Shown here: one piece after another, positions 1 through 9,068 of the stretch | Position numbering within the stretch: the stretch's first letter is position 1 | Layout: every line of letters starts with the position of its first letter | Notes under the pieces: model-generated | Told to the model about the DNA's origin: nothing | Seen by the model: the letters and a program-made list of their open reading frames with translations, nothing else | The model's database searches: none | Made by a program: the position numbers and the translations under genes | Assembly (NCBI GenBank): GCA_023663525.1 | Contig: JAMPHF010000003.1 | Span: 96,533-160,532 of the forward strand | Reading direction: 5' to 3' | Length of the DNA: 64,000 nt | Source of the DNA: Bacteroides sp. | Lineage (GTDB): Bacteria > Bacteroidota > Bacteroidia > Bacteroidales > Muribaculaceae

Positions 1-3000
1 AGTCCGGGACGTATGCCATGATTGATACACGGACAATATGCTATCACAATTGCCGGACCCGGATAGCGTTCAGCCTCCATGAGCGCGTTGATGGCTTGCT
101 GATAGTTTGCTCCGAGAGCAATCGAAGCCACGTAGACTGACCCATAGGTCATCATCATGCGTCCGAGTTCCTTCTTCGCCACGCGCTTGCCGTCGGGAGA
201 ATATTTCGCCACTGCGCTGCGCGGGGTTGCCTTTGATGTCTGTCCGCCGGTGTTTGAGTAGCACTCGGTGTCCATGACAAGGATTTTTATTGGTTCGCCT
301 GATGCAAGCACATGGTCTATCCCGGCAAAGCCTATGTCGTAAGCCCAGCCGTCGCCACCGATAGCCCATACGCTCTTTGTGGCAAACATGTCGGCCTCAT
401 TGAACAGATCGGCATACGTTGGATTGACTTTACTCATCGGTTCGAGGAGCGATTTGAGTTGCTCGCCGAGAATTGCTGATTGTTGAGGATCATTCCTGAC
501 AGCATACCATGCCTCAAGAGGTGTCTTGAGATAGGGGGCGGTTTTCGGATCGTCAATGAGGGCTTTTACTTGCCGTGCAATTCTCTCGCGGCGTTGTCGG
601 ACTGCAACCAACATTCCGAAACCATATTCGCCGTTGTCCTCAAACAGTGAATTACCCCAAGCCGGACCTTTACCGTCGGGATTTGTGCAATAGGCATTTG
701 ACGGGAAGTTGGCTCCCCAAATTGAGCTGCAACCGGTGGCGTTTGCAATCAGGAGTCTGTCGCCGAAAAGCTGAGTGAGAAGTTTGACGTAGGGTGTCTC
801 TCCGCAACCTGCGCATGCACCTGAAAATTCCAGACCGGGTTGCTGGAGCTGAGAGCCGTAGATTGTCTCGCGCGGGAGCAGTTTGTCTTTCAATGTCACA
901 TTGTCCTGCGTCCATTCGAGTTTTTCAATTTCACGGTCAATGACCTCCTCTATCGGTGTCATGGTCAGTGCGTGTCCCGGACAAATGATTGAGCATGACG
1001 AACATCCGAGACAATCTTCCGGGAAATTCTGAATATGGAACTTGTAGCCTTTGAGTTGTGGTTGTCCGTGAGTGTCTTTCATCGTAAAATCTTCGGGAGC
1101 TTTCGCAGCCTCATCGGGTGAAAGTATGAACGGTCTGATGGCGGCATGTGGACATACGAGCGAACATTGTGTACATTCGATACATTTGTCAACATCCCAT
1201 ACGGGGACATTCGTCGCTATGCGGCGATGCTCGTATGCAGTCGTACCCATCGACAATATGCCGGCAGGATCAAGCATGGATACAGGGATTGTGTCGCCTT
1301 CGCCCTTGATGCATGGAGTATGGACATTCTTTATGAAAGATTCGAGTTGTTTGTTTGCGAATCTGTATGTCCGTCGTTTCACTGTCTGTGCGGTGGTTGT
1401 CCATCCGTCCACCTTTTCATAATCAACCTCGGTCAGTGCATCTATGGCGAGTGAGACAGCCTCAAGATTTTTCTTGACCACATCACCGCCCTCATGCATA
1501 TAAGTTGATTTTATCTGCTCTTTGAGCGCGCCGACACTCTCGTCAAACGGGATGATATTGCTGAGATAAAGGAAAATTGTCTCCATGACCATATTTATCC
1601 TTGGCCCGAGTCCACACTTGGCTGCTATGCTGTCAGCGTCGATGTTGAAGAAACGCAGATGCTTTTCGGCAATCGTTTTCCTCATGCCGAGCGGAAGTTT
1701 GGTGCACATCTGTTGTGGAGTCCAAGGAGAATTGAGCACGAAAATACCACCGTCCTTGATTTTGTCAAGCATCGTGAAGCGGTTGACGTATGATGTCTTA
1801 TGGCAGCCGATATAGTCGGCACTATCGATTCCGTAGGCTGAGGTCACGGGTGATTTCCCGATGCGCAATTGGGAGATAGTGTAGCCGCCTGATTTCTTTG
1901 CAGAGTAACTGAAATATGCCTGCGCATAGAGTCCGGGTGTATTGCCTATTATTTTTGCCACCTGCTTTGTACCGCCCACCGTACCGTCATTGCCGATGGC
2001 ATAGAAGATTGTCTGATATGCCTCGGATGCAACATTGGTCTCGACCTTTTCAGTTACGTCAATGGATAGATGAGTGACATCATCGGTGATTCCGACAGTG
2101 AATGGATTCTTAGGGCTGTCTTTTGCCATTTCATCGAAGATGGCTTTGACCATTGACGGATCAAACTCTTTGCTTGACAGACCGTATCTGCCACCAATCA
2201 CGTTGATGTGTTTTAATTCATCTACTCCTGCGAGAGCGGTTATGACATCCTGACATAGCGGCTCATGCTGTGCGCCGGGTTCTTTGGTCCGGTCGAGCAC
2301 AGCTATTGTCTTTACAGTTTTTGGAATCGCATTGCGGAGAGCTTCGGCAGGGAAGGGGCGGTAGAGGCGGATCTTTATGACACCTGTCTTATAGCCTTTT
2401 TCGTTGTTGAGATAATTGACAGTTTCGCTGACGACATCGGCAGCGGATCCGATGACCACGATTATGCGGTCGGCATCCGGTGCGCCGGCATAATCCACGA
2501 GATGATATTCACGTCCGGTCAGTCGGGCGACCTTGTCCATCGCTTCCTGCACTATTCCCGGAAAAGCGTCATAAAATCTGTTGGCAGCCTCGCGGTTCTG
2601 GAAGTAGACATCAGGATTCTGTGCAGACCCACGCAAATCGGGGTGTTCGGGATTCATGGACTCATGGCGGAAATCCGTGACTTTGTCCCAATTGACGAGA
2701 GGTCTCATATCCTCATAGTCAATCACATCAATCGTGTCCATCTCGGACGAGGTGCGCCAGCCGTCAAAGAAATGCAGCACAGGCAGAGACCCTTCGATAG
2801 CTGCCAAATGAGCCACAAGCGCGAGATCCATCGTCTCCTGAACGGATGCGGATGCAAGCATGGTGAAACCGGTGGCACGACATGCCATCACATCCTGATG
2901 GTCACCGAAGATTGACAGTGCGTGGGTGGCAAGTGAGCGACATCCGACATGAAACACAACCGGCAGTAACTCTCCGGCTATCTTATACATGTTTGGAATC

Positions 3001-3272
3001 ATGAGCATTAATCCCTGCGAGGATGTGAAAGTTGTCGCGAGACCACCTGCGGCAGCGGCTCCATGGACTGCACCTGCTGCGCCAAGCTCACTCTCCATCT
3101 CATGGATGTCAAGAGCCTGTCCCATCAGATTGCGCCGTCCTTCGAGACCCCATTTCTGTGCGGTCTCGCCCATTGATGCGATAGGGGTTATAGGGTAGAT
3201 TGTCGCTACATCGCTCATAGCAAACGCCACATGGGCAGCCGCTGTACATCCGTCGAGAATTAATTTTTTCAT
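1..3272 (-). CDS. nifJ: Pyruvate:ferredoxin (flavodoxin) oxidoreductase, C-terminus cut by window edge
   Basis: Oxidatively decarboxylates pyruvate with CoA to acetyl-CoA and CO2, passing electrons to ferredoxin or flavodoxin in the cytoplasm. Reading the minus strand from the ATG at 3272 gives an open frame to the window edge (about 1090 codons of the roughly 1180 usual for the single-chain enzyme). The start MKKLILDGCTAAAHVAFA, the central 2x[4Fe-4S] ferredoxin domain (CIECTQCSLVCP and CLGCSSCSIICP), the ACAGCGETPYVK motif of the ThDP domain and the distal GGDGWAYDIG segment are all readable. The last residues seen are GPAIVIAYCPCINHGI, so about 90 residues are missing. It lies 130 bp downstream of the oxalate operon on the same strand, so read-through is possible. 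Oxalate oxidoreductase is a relative, but that enzyme is multi-subunit; pyruvate is the safer substrate. Confidence 0.96.
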   Translation of the reverse strand, partial: MKKLILDGCTAAAHVAFAMSDVATIYPITPIASMGETAQKWGLEGRRNLMGQALDIHEMESELGAAGAVHGAAAAGGLATTFTSSQGLMLMIPNMYKIAGELLPVVFHVGCRSLATHALSIFGDHQDVMACRATGFTMLASASVQETMDLALVAHLAAIEGSLPVLHFFDGWRTSSEMDTIDVIDYEDMRPLVNWDKVTDFRHESMNPEHPDLRGSAQNPDVYFQNREAANRFYDAFPGIVQEAMDKVARLTGREYHLVDYAGAPDADRIIVVIGSAADVVSETVNYLNNEKGYKTGVIKIRLYRPFPAEALRNAIPKTVKTIAVLDRTKEPGAQHEPLCQDVITALAGVDELKHINVIGGRYGLSSKEFDPSMVKAIFDEMAKDSPKNPFTVGITDDVTHLSIDVTEKVETNVASEAYQTIFYAIGNDGTVGGTKQVAKIIGNTPGLYAQAYFSYSAKKSGGYTISQLRIGKSPVTSAYGIDSADYIGCHKTSYVNRFTMLDKIKDGGIFVLNSPWTPQQMCTKLPLGMRKTIAEKHLRFFNIDADSIAAKCGLGPRINMVMETIFLYLSNIIPFDESVGALKEQIKSTYMHEGGDVVKKNLEAVSLAIDALTEVDYEKVDGWTTTAQTVKRRTYRFANKQLESFIKNVHTPCIKGEGDTIPVSMLDPAGILSMGTTAYEHRRIATNVPVWDVDKCIECTQCSLVCPHAAIRPFILSPDEAAKAPEDFTMKDTHGQPQLKGYKFHIQNFPEDCLGCSSCSIICPGHALTMTPIEEVIDREIEKLEWTQDNVTLKDKLLPRETIYGSQLQQPGLEFSGACAGCGETPYVKLLTQLFGDRLLIANATGCSSIWGANFPSNAYCTNPDGKGPAWGNSLFEDNGEYGFGMLVAVRQRRERIARQVKALIDDPKTAPYLKTPLEAWYAVRNDPQQSAILGEQLKSLLEPMSKVNPTYADLFNEADMFATKSVWAIGGDGWAYDIGFAGIDHVLASGEPIKILVMDTECYSNTGGQTSKATPRSAVAKYSPDGKRVAKKELGRMMMTYGSVYVASIALGANYQQAINALMEAERYPGPAIVIAYCPCINHGIRPG

Positions 3273-3348
3273 GTCAGATCCGATAGTTTACTTTATGAGG
3301 GGACACAGGAACGTTCAAAATAAAAATTTGTGTCCTATAAATAGTGGA

Positions 3349-3373
3349 CATAAGGGAATGTCAGTCCCTTATG
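3349..3373 (-). terminator. Hairpin after the oxalate operon
   Basis: A perfect 9-bp inverted repeat (CATAAGGGA / TCCCTTATG, 7-nt loop) lies 30 bp beyond the AEC transporter stop and before nifJ. There is no clear U-tract, so it may be a weak terminator or an RNA-processing stem. Confidence 0.5.
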
Positions 3374-3402
3374 CCCTGAATGGATTTTTACGGAAAATTC
3401 TG

Positions 3403-4374
3403 TCAAATTGCCGCTGAATGCAGACACAAGTCGGTGATCCACAACCAAAGAGGACAGAAGCCGATGAACAAGATCACTGAAAGAGTAAGTGACGATGTAC
3501 CCGTCGCGACGTATGTGTCATACTCATCCGCAATAATGATACCTGAGAATGCCGGAGGAAGTGCGCCTGCGACTACAAGCATCTTGAGGTTGAGCGGATC
3601 CATGTGGAATATAAGACCCATGATAAGAAGCACAGCAGGCATCATGACCATCTTGAGGATGGAACCGAGCACGGCCTGCCAGTTGATATCGACCTTGATT
3701 GATGAAAGTGTGATACCGGCTGAGAATACGGCCATTGATGCATTGGCACCCTTGATAAGATCAAATGACGGACTTGCCCATTTTGGCCAAGGTATACCGA
3801 CGACTACCCATATCACAGCCAAGATAGGTGCCCAAGCCACAGGCTGTTCGAGTGCGTGGAGCACCGGAAGCCATGCGCTTTGTTTTTTTGTCGAGCCGGG
3901 TTGCTGTTTTTCAAGAGATGCGTTCATCAATGAAAGTCCGACAGGAATACCGACGGCATTGACAACGATACTTACAATTGCCACCACGAGTGCAACTGAA
4001 GGAGTCGTACCGAAAATAGGCTCAAGGACGGCAAAACCAAGGAATCCGATGGTCGGAGATCCACTGATAAGAGCCGAGATGGCAGCATCGGCACCGGTGT
4101 TTTTCTTAAACATGCGGAACACGAAGTAGACAATCATGAAGCAAAGCATGATACCTACGAGTGAGATAAGCGATAGCTTTATGTCCTTCGCGAGCATGTC
4201 GCGTGTCGCTTGCACGATTGATACGAAAAGGGCTGCCGGTAATGCATAGTCAAGCACTACTTTGTTGAATTTCTTAGAGTCATCGCCTGAGAAAATCCCC
4301 TTCTTTCCCGAAATGTAGCCAGCCAGCATCACAACGATGATAGGGACAATGGCATATAGGATAATATGTTCCAT
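3403..4374 (-). CDS. AEC-family (auxin efflux carrier) transporter, YfdV-like
   Basis: A 323-residue integral membrane protein with about ten hydrophobic segments, starting MEHIILYAIVPIIVVMLAGY, of the AEC/BASS-fold carrier family. It is third in an operon after formyl-CoA transferase and oxalyl-CoA decarboxylase, the order of E. coli yfdW-yfdU-yfdV. By position it may import oxalate or exchange it for formate, but AEC members also carry malate, malonate and other organic acids, and substrate cannot be read from the sequence. A terminator-like stem separates it from oxc, so its expression may be set below that of the enzymes. Its leader carries an 11-bp tandem repeat (TGAATTTGAGT twice, 4381-4402). 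Confidence 0.88.
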   Translation of the reverse strand: MEHIILYAIVPIIVVMLAGYISGKKGIFSGDDSKKFNKVVLDYALPAALFVSIVQATRDMLAKDIKLSLISLVGIMLCFMIVYFVFRMFKKNTGADAAISALISGSPTIGFLGFAVLEPIFGTTPSVALVVAIVSIVVNAVGIPVGLSLMNASLEKQQPGSTKKQSAWLPVLHALEQPVAWAPILAVIWVVVGIPWPKWASPSFDLIKGANASMAVFSAGITLSSIKVDINWQAVLGSILKMVMMPAVLLIMGLIFHMDPLNLKMLVVAGALPPAFSGIIIADEYDTYVATGTSSLTLSVILFIGFCPLWLWITDLCLHSAAI

Positions 4375-4411
4375 AAATAGTGAATTTGAGTTGAATTTGA
4401 GTATGGAGAAA

Positions 4412-4447
4412 ACGGATGCGGGAGTGTGGTGACGCTACCGCATCCGT
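4412..4447 (-). terminator. Terminator-like stem between oxc and the AEC gene
   Basis: A perfect 10-bp inverted repeat (ACGGATGCGG / CCGCATCCGT, 16-nt loop). Read on the minus strand it is followed by TTTTCTCC, the form of an intrinsic terminator, placed between oxc and the downstream transporter gene. It probably attenuates transcription into that gene. Confidence 0.6.
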
Positions 4448-4471
4448 GTGTGGTTGAATTCGGGAAATTGC

Positions 4472-6232
4472 CTAAACGGTGATGTCCTGAAGTGGAGCAG
4501 GATTCAGATAGCCTATGTGGCCTGATTCCTTGCCTGAGTCTGCTGCAAGCTGAACGTCAATCAGACAAGGTTTCTTGCTTGCGATACTTTCGGTGAGAGC
4601 CTTCGAGAGTTCTTCCGGAGTCTGCACATAGTAGGTCTGTGCGCCGAATGCGTCGCCAATCTTGTCATAGCGGGCGTGAATGTCAAGGGTGGTAGGTGCC
4701 GGATCGGTTGTCTTGTCCATCGGGACACCAACACCATTGTAGATACCGCCGTTGTTGAAGACAATAACGGTTACCGGGAGATTGAATCGACAGATTGTCG
4801 AGAAATCCATGCCGGAGAATCCGAAAGCCGAATCTCCCTCAAGAGCTACCACGCTCTTTCCGGTAGCGACGGCTGCACCGATGGCTGAACCCATGCCCAT
4901 GCCCATGATGGCCCATGTAGCACAATCGACACGGCTACGCGGAGTGGACATGTTGATTGCATCACGTGCATCGTCAAGAGTGTTTGCGCCTTCATTCACG
5001 AAGATTATCTCAGGATGGCTCTCAAGTATAGGCTTGATGACTCCGAGTGCGGTGAAGTGGTGCATCGGCATGAGGCTCTTGGTGTCTTCGATACGAGTTT
5101 TGAATTTCTCGTTCTTGGCTTTTGACTCAGCCTGTAATCCGGTGACCCATGCGGAATCGGCGCTCATGCTCTTGCCTGTCAATTTGGCAAGGATGGCATC
5201 CATTGAGAGTCCGAGATCACCGACAACAGGAGCGGCGATTGGCACATTGACATCGATTTCCTCAGGAGCCACGTCAAGCTGAATGAATTTCATCTCGGGA
5301 CTCCACTTTCCGCGTCCGAATGAAAGCATCCAGTTAAGGCGCGCGCCAATGATCATCACGACATCGGCCTTTTCCATGATAGTCGAGCGGCATGAGATTG
5401 CGCTGAGAGGACCATCGTCGGGCATAAGACCCTTTGCCATTGACATCGGGAGATAGGGGATGTTGTATTTCTCAATGAGAGTCTTGATCTTATCGTCAAT
5501 CTGAGCGTAGGCTGCACCCTTGCCGAGAAGTATTGCCGGACGTTTGGCTGAGGTAAGGATTTCGACTGCACGGTCGATTGATTCTGCATTAGGAGCGACA
5601 GGCGAATAGACATCCACCGGCTGATAGAGAAGTTTCTCAGCCTCATCGCGATCCATGATTTCAGCAAGTGCGGGGGTTGTCATGTCGATATAAACACCTC
5701 CGGGACGACCTGAGACTGCCACACGGTAGGCTCTCGTCACCGCTGAGGGGATATCCTTGGCATGTGAACATCTGAAAGCTGCCTTGACTACCGGCTTTGC
5801 GGTATTGAACTGGTCAAGCTGCTCGTATGTACCCATGTTCATGTCAACCATTGTCGGGTCGCTTGCTCCCGAGATTTGGATCATCGGGTAGCAGTTGACT
5901 GTTGCATTGGCTGTGGCTGTAAGACCATTCATGAAGCCGAGTGACGACACTGTCATGAGCACGCCCGGTTTCTTTGTGAGATAGCCTTCGGTTGCAGCCG
6001 CCATGCCGGCCTGCTGCTCGTGGCGGAAGCCAACGAAACGGATTCCTTGTCCCTGTACAAGATAGCCGGCCTCCGTGATAGGAATACCGACAAGACCGTA
6101 AACGTTCTCTATACCTACGTTCTTCAATGCTCTTGCGAGGATATACATGCCTGTGACCTGCTCAGGAAATTTCGGTGCAGGTTTCTGCGGACATGCAGCC
6201 TGTGGAGCCTGTGTATTGTTAGTTGTTGCCAT
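4472..6232 (-). CDS. oxc: Oxalyl-CoA decarboxylase
   Basis: ThDP-dependent cytoplasmic enzyme turning oxalyl-CoA into formyl-CoA and CO2, the energy- and proton-relevant step of oxalate catabolism. The 586-residue protein has the three-domain ThDP fold: an N-terminal PYR domain with the activating glutamate in FRHEQ (E72), a central domain, and a C-terminal PP domain with the cofactor motif from GDS (466-468) to NN (493-494). The first 22 residues are a Gln/Pro/Ala-rich extension not expected in the E. coli or Oxalobacter enzymes (about 565-568 residues). It lies between frc and an AEC transporter, which argues for oxalyl-CoA rather than a 2-hydroxyacyl-CoA lyase role; sequence alone does not fully exclude the latter. 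Confidence 0.93.
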   Translation of the reverse strand: MATTNNTQAPQAACPQKPAPKFPEQVTGMYILARALKNVGIENVYGLVGIPITEAGYLVQGQGIRFVGFRHEQQAGMAAATEGYLTKKPGVLMTVSSLGFMNGLTATANATVNCYPMIQISGASDPTMVDMNMGTYEQLDQFNTAKPVVKAAFRCSHAKDIPSAVTRAYRVAVSGRPGGVYIDMTTPALAEIMDRDEAEKLLYQPVDVYSPVAPNAESIDRAVEILTSAKRPAILLGKGAAYAQIDDKIKTLIEKYNIPYLPMSMAKGLMPDDGPLSAISCRSTIMEKADVVMIIGARLNWMLSFGRGKWSPEMKFIQLDVAPEEIDVNVPIAAPVVGDLGLSMDAILAKLTGKSMSADSAWVTGLQAESKAKNEKFKTRIEDTKSLMPMHHFTALGVIKPILESHPEIIFVNEGANTLDDARDAINMSTPRSRVDCATWAIMGMGMGSAIGAAVATGKSVVALEGDSAFGFSGMDFSTICRFNLPVTVIVFNNGGIYNGVGVPMDKTTDPAPTTLDIHARYDKIGDAFGAQTYYVQTPEELSKALTESIASKKPCLIDVQLAADSGKESGHIGYLNPAPLQDITV

Positions 6233-6261
6233 AAGTATAAAATTGATGATTTGTGTATAAG

Positions 6262-6314
6262 TGAAAGAGACAATCTACATTGTTCACATAGACAATTACA
6301 GATTGTCCCTTTCA
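6262..6314 (-). other. Long intercistronic stem-loop between frc and oxc
   Basis: Two 18-nt arms (6262-6279 and 6297-6314) pair along their full length if three G-U pairs are allowed, with a 17-nt loop. The stem sits in the 148-bp gap between the frc stop and the oxc start and has no U-run. It may be an RNase processing or stability element, or an attenuator; its role is unknown. Confidence 0.6.
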
Positions 6315-6380
6315 TTGTAGATTTTGTTGATAGTGAGTATGCTGTAAATAATTCAGCCTATATTTGGAATAGAGACCAAT

Positions 6381-7682
6381 TTATTTGGCAACAGGAGCGG
6401 TTGTACCGTTCTTGGCGAAAGATGCGATCTGGTCATCGGTATAGCCAAGCTCCTTGAGGACTTCAGATGTGTTTCCACCGAGGTCAGGACACGGTCCGTA
6501 GGTAGGCTGGAAGCTACTCATGGTGAACGGACATCCTACGGTCACGAACTCACCGATTTCGCCGCCTTGGTTGATCTTGACGAGTGTATTGCCGTCATAG
6601 AGGGACTCATCGGTCATCATTTCCTTGGTTGACAATACAGGACCTACAGGCACACCGTACTTCGACAGGATTTCGACAACCTCATATTTAGTCTTGTCGG
6701 CTGTCCACTCACCGATACGTTTGATGACTTCAGCTTTGTGCTTGTCGCGTGCGTCGGCAGTTGCGAAATCAGGATTGGTAAGCCAGTCCTCGAAGCCGAG
6801 ACCCTTACATGCGAGTTCAAATTCTTTCTCGCCGCGCTGGAGGATGACGTAAACGTAGTTGTTGGCATCAATCTCAGAGTCAAGACCACCGGCAGGTTTA
6901 CATTTATATGTCCAACCAAGCACGCCACTGCCTTCGGTGTTGCCTGAACGAGGAACGCAGTCACCGAATTTACCGTTAGGATACTGCGGGAACTGGGTAA
7001 GATAGCCGATCTTGTCGAGAGTCAACTGGTCACGGGTCTTGATACGGCAGAGGTTAAGGCAGGCATTGTGCATTGACTGATAAACGTAGCAACCTTCGCC
7101 TGTCTTATTACGCTGCTGGAGTGCTGCAAGGAGACCGATGAGGAGGTGCATACCTGTGTTCGAGTCACCGAGGGCTGCGCCACTCTGTGTCGGGATATTG
7201 TAGTCACCCTCATACCATCCTGTCGTGGAGGCTGCGGCTGCTGTTACCTGTGCGATAGGCTCGTAGGCCTTGAGGTCTTTATATTTTGATGATACCGGGA
7301 AGCCCTTGATTGTACCGTAGATACACTTAGGGTTGAGTTTGTGGACTTCTTCCCAACTGAAACCGAGTTTGTCCATGGCTCCCGGATGAAGATTCTCGAC
7401 AAAAATATCGGCACCCTGAATAAGTTTGGTCAGGATGGCCTTTCCATCGGGAGTCTTTGCGTCAAGTGCAAGAGACTTTTTATCGGAATTGAGCTGGAGG
7501 AAGTAGTAGCTCGGGAGATTAGGATTAAATTGGAGTTCCTTACGGGTTGCATCACCTACGCCAGGACGTTCAATCTTGATAACTTCTGCACCAAGCCATG
7601 CAAGCATTTGTGTACATGAAGGACCTGACTGGACTTCTGTGAAGTCAATCACTTTGATTCCTTGAAGTGGAGCTGTTGCCAT
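6381..7682 (-). CDS. frc: Formyl-CoA:oxalate CoA-transferase
   Basis: Class III CoA-transferase that moves CoA from formyl-CoA to oxalate, giving oxalyl-CoA and formate, and so primes the Oxc reaction. The 433-residue chain begins with the family pattern LQGIKVIDFTEVQSGP. It has the catalytic aspartate in LGDSNTGMH (D173, equivalent to D169 of the Oxalobacter enzyme) and a glycine-containing loop (GSGVLGW) before the YKCK strand, as expected. It is the first gene of the frc-oxc-AEC operon. No TAnnTTTG box was found in the 217 bp upstream, so a different sigma factor or an activator may be needed (the E. coli counterpart is acid-induced). Close CaiB/BaiF relatives exist, but the oxc neighbour settles the call. 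Confidence 0.95.
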   Translation of the reverse strand: MATAPLQGIKVIDFTEVQSGPSCTQMLAWLGAEVIKIERPGVGDATRKELQFNPNLPSYYFLQLNSDKKSLALDAKTPDGKAILTKLIQGADIFVENLHPGAMDKLGFSWEEVHKLNPKCIYGTIKGFPVSSKYKDLKAYEPIAQVTAAAASTTGWYEGDYNIPTQSGAALGDSNTGMHLLIGLLAALQQRNKTGEGCYVYQSMHNACLNLCRIKTRDQLTLDKIGYLTQFPQYPNGKFGDCVPRSGNTEGSGVLGWTYKCKPAGGLDSEIDANNYVYVILQRGEKEFELACKGLGFEDWLTNPDFATADARDKHKAEVIKRIGEWTADKTKYEVVEILSKYGVPVGPVLSTKEMMTDESLYDGNTLVKINQGGEIGEFVTVGCPFTMSSFQPTYGPCPDLGGNTSEVLKELGYTDDQIASFAKNGTTAPVAK

Positions 7683-7865
7683 AAATTTTATAATTTAGAA
7701 TTGATGATTTATGTTAGTTTTGAGTTATTTATATTTCAAATGTGTGCCGTTCGTTTGATAGGCGGGAATTTGGATTGTCAGACCCAATTTTCTACGAATC
7801 TTTATTCATATAACATATAAGAGGCTGAAAAGTTGATTTCGTAAGGCTCATAGCTCAGTTTTTTG

Positions 7866-7874
7866 TAATTTTGC
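7866..7874 (+). promoter_or_regulatory. Promoter -7 box for the CHR transporter pair
   Basis: TAATTTTGC is a perfect match to the Bacteroidetes -7 consensus, 26 bp before the first CHR gene. No clean -33 TTTG was seen. Confidence 0.65.
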
Positions 7875-7899
7875 ACTTTCAAAAGTATAATTCAGATAT

Positions 7900-8502
7900 A
7901 TGAACAATATTTGCCTCAAACTATTTCTTTCGTTCTTTAAGATCGGGGCATTCACCTTCGGTGGTGGATGGGCCATGATTTCTATCATCGAGAAGGAGAT
8001 TGTCGATAAGCATCATTGGATTGAACGTGAGGAGTTTCTTGATCTTCTGGCTGTGGCACAGTCGCTTCCGGGAATCCTTGCTGTCAATATCTCGGTTGCT
8101 GTCGGTGATAAGCTCCGGGGTATGCGTGGATCGCTTGCGGCTGCTGCGGGGTGCATCATGCCATCGTTCCTGATGATTCTGTGTATAGCCATCTTCCTGA
8201 CTCCTGATCTGATCAAGAATAATCCGACGCTTTCAGCCATCTTCAAAGGAGTTCGTCCGGCGGTGGTCGCGCTGATCATCGCGCCGGTGATAACATCGGC
8301 TAAGGCTGCAAAAATAGGATGGAAGACAATAGGGATACCTGTCGGGGTTGCGTTGCTGATTTATTCCAGATGGCCGATAGTGTCAAATCCTATATTATAT
8401 ATTGTGCTCGGTGGTTTCTTCGGATGGCTATGGTTTTCGCATAATGTGAAATCACTCAAAAAAGTAGAACAGGAAATCAGAAAGGAGGATGAGAAGTTAT
8501 GA
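7900..8502 (+). CDS. Chromate-transporter-family protein, short chain 1
   Basis: A 200-residue membrane protein of the CHR superfamily, seen from the early FGGGWAMI motif, the WIEREEFLDLLAVAQSLPG segment and five or six hydrophobic helices. Long CHR proteins are two such halves fused; here the halves are separate genes overlapping by 4 bp (ATGA), so the functional unit is probably a heterodimer. Family members export chromate or carry sulfate-like anions; many in gut anaerobes have no tested substrate. It is divergent from the oxalate operon across a 217-bp gap, which could be chance. Confidence 0.88.
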   Translation: MNNICLKLFLSFFKIGAFTFGGGWAMISIIEKEIVDKHHWIEREEFLDLLAVAQSLPGILAVNISVAVGDKLRGMRGSLAAAAGCIMPSFLMILCIAIFLTPDLIKNNPTLSAIFKGVRPAVVALIIAPVITSAKAAKIGWKTIGIPVGVALLIYSRWPIVSNPILYIVLGGFFGWLWFSHNVKSLKKVEQEIRKEDEKL

Positions 8503-9068
8503 TTTATCTCAGGCTTATATGGGCTTATCTCAAGATAGGTCTTTTCGGCTTTGGTGGAGGCTATGCAATGCTCGCCTTGATTGAACGGGAGATTGTTGGT
8601 CCCGGATGGATAACGGAACAGATGTTCACCGACATTGTGGCAATCTCTCAGATGACACCCGGACCTATCGGCATAAATTCCGCCACGTATATCGGTTATG
8701 TGGCTCCGGGAGAGTATTCCGAGGCTTTTTCGTCACCTTTATTTGGTTTCCTTGGCTCACTGTTGTGTACGCTTGTTGTTGTGCTTCCCTCGTTTGTCCT
8801 TGTTGCCTATACGAGCCACCTCATACGTCGTCATAAGGACAGTGTGGCTGTCAAAGGTATCTTTGCCGGGCTGCGCCCCGTGGTCGTCGGGTTGATTGCG
8901 TCAGCGGCAATGTTGCTCATGAATGCTGCGAATTTCGGTGAGGAGACTGCTCAGGTAATCTGGAGCATTGTCCTTTGTGTGGCTGCTTTCGTGCTGGTCT
9001 ATTGGGTCAAGTGGCATCCGATTCTTATAATTTGTCTTGCCGGATTTGCAGGATGGATTATTTATTGA
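8499..9068 (+). CDS. Chromate-transporter-family protein, short chain 2
   Basis: The second CHR half, 189 residues, with the FGGGYAMLALIEREIV and ISQMTPGPIGINSATY motifs that define the family. Its ATG overlaps the stop of chain 1, so translation is likely coupled and the chains made in equal amounts. About six membrane segments end in a short cytoplasmic tail. The TGA stop falls inside the first unit of a heptanucleotide repeat array. Substrate is unknown. Confidence 0.88.
   Translation: MIYLRLIWAYLKIGLFGFGGGYAMLALIEREIVGPGWITEQMFTDIVAISQMTPGPIGINSATYIGYVAPGEYSEAFSSPLFGFLGSLLCTLVVVLPSFVLVAYTSHLIRRHKDSVAVKGIFAGLRPVVVGLIASAAMLLMNAANFGEETAQVIWSIVLCVAAFVLVYWVKWHPILIICLAGFAGWIIY

Noticed and set aside
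2265..2915. 216-residue open frame on the plus strand
   Set aside because: It is antisense to well-conserved pyruvate:ferredoxin oxidoreductase sequence and shows no domain or start signals.
3380..4129. 249-residue plus-strand frame
   Set aside because: It lies opposite the AEC transporter, whose membrane-helix pattern and operon position are convincing.
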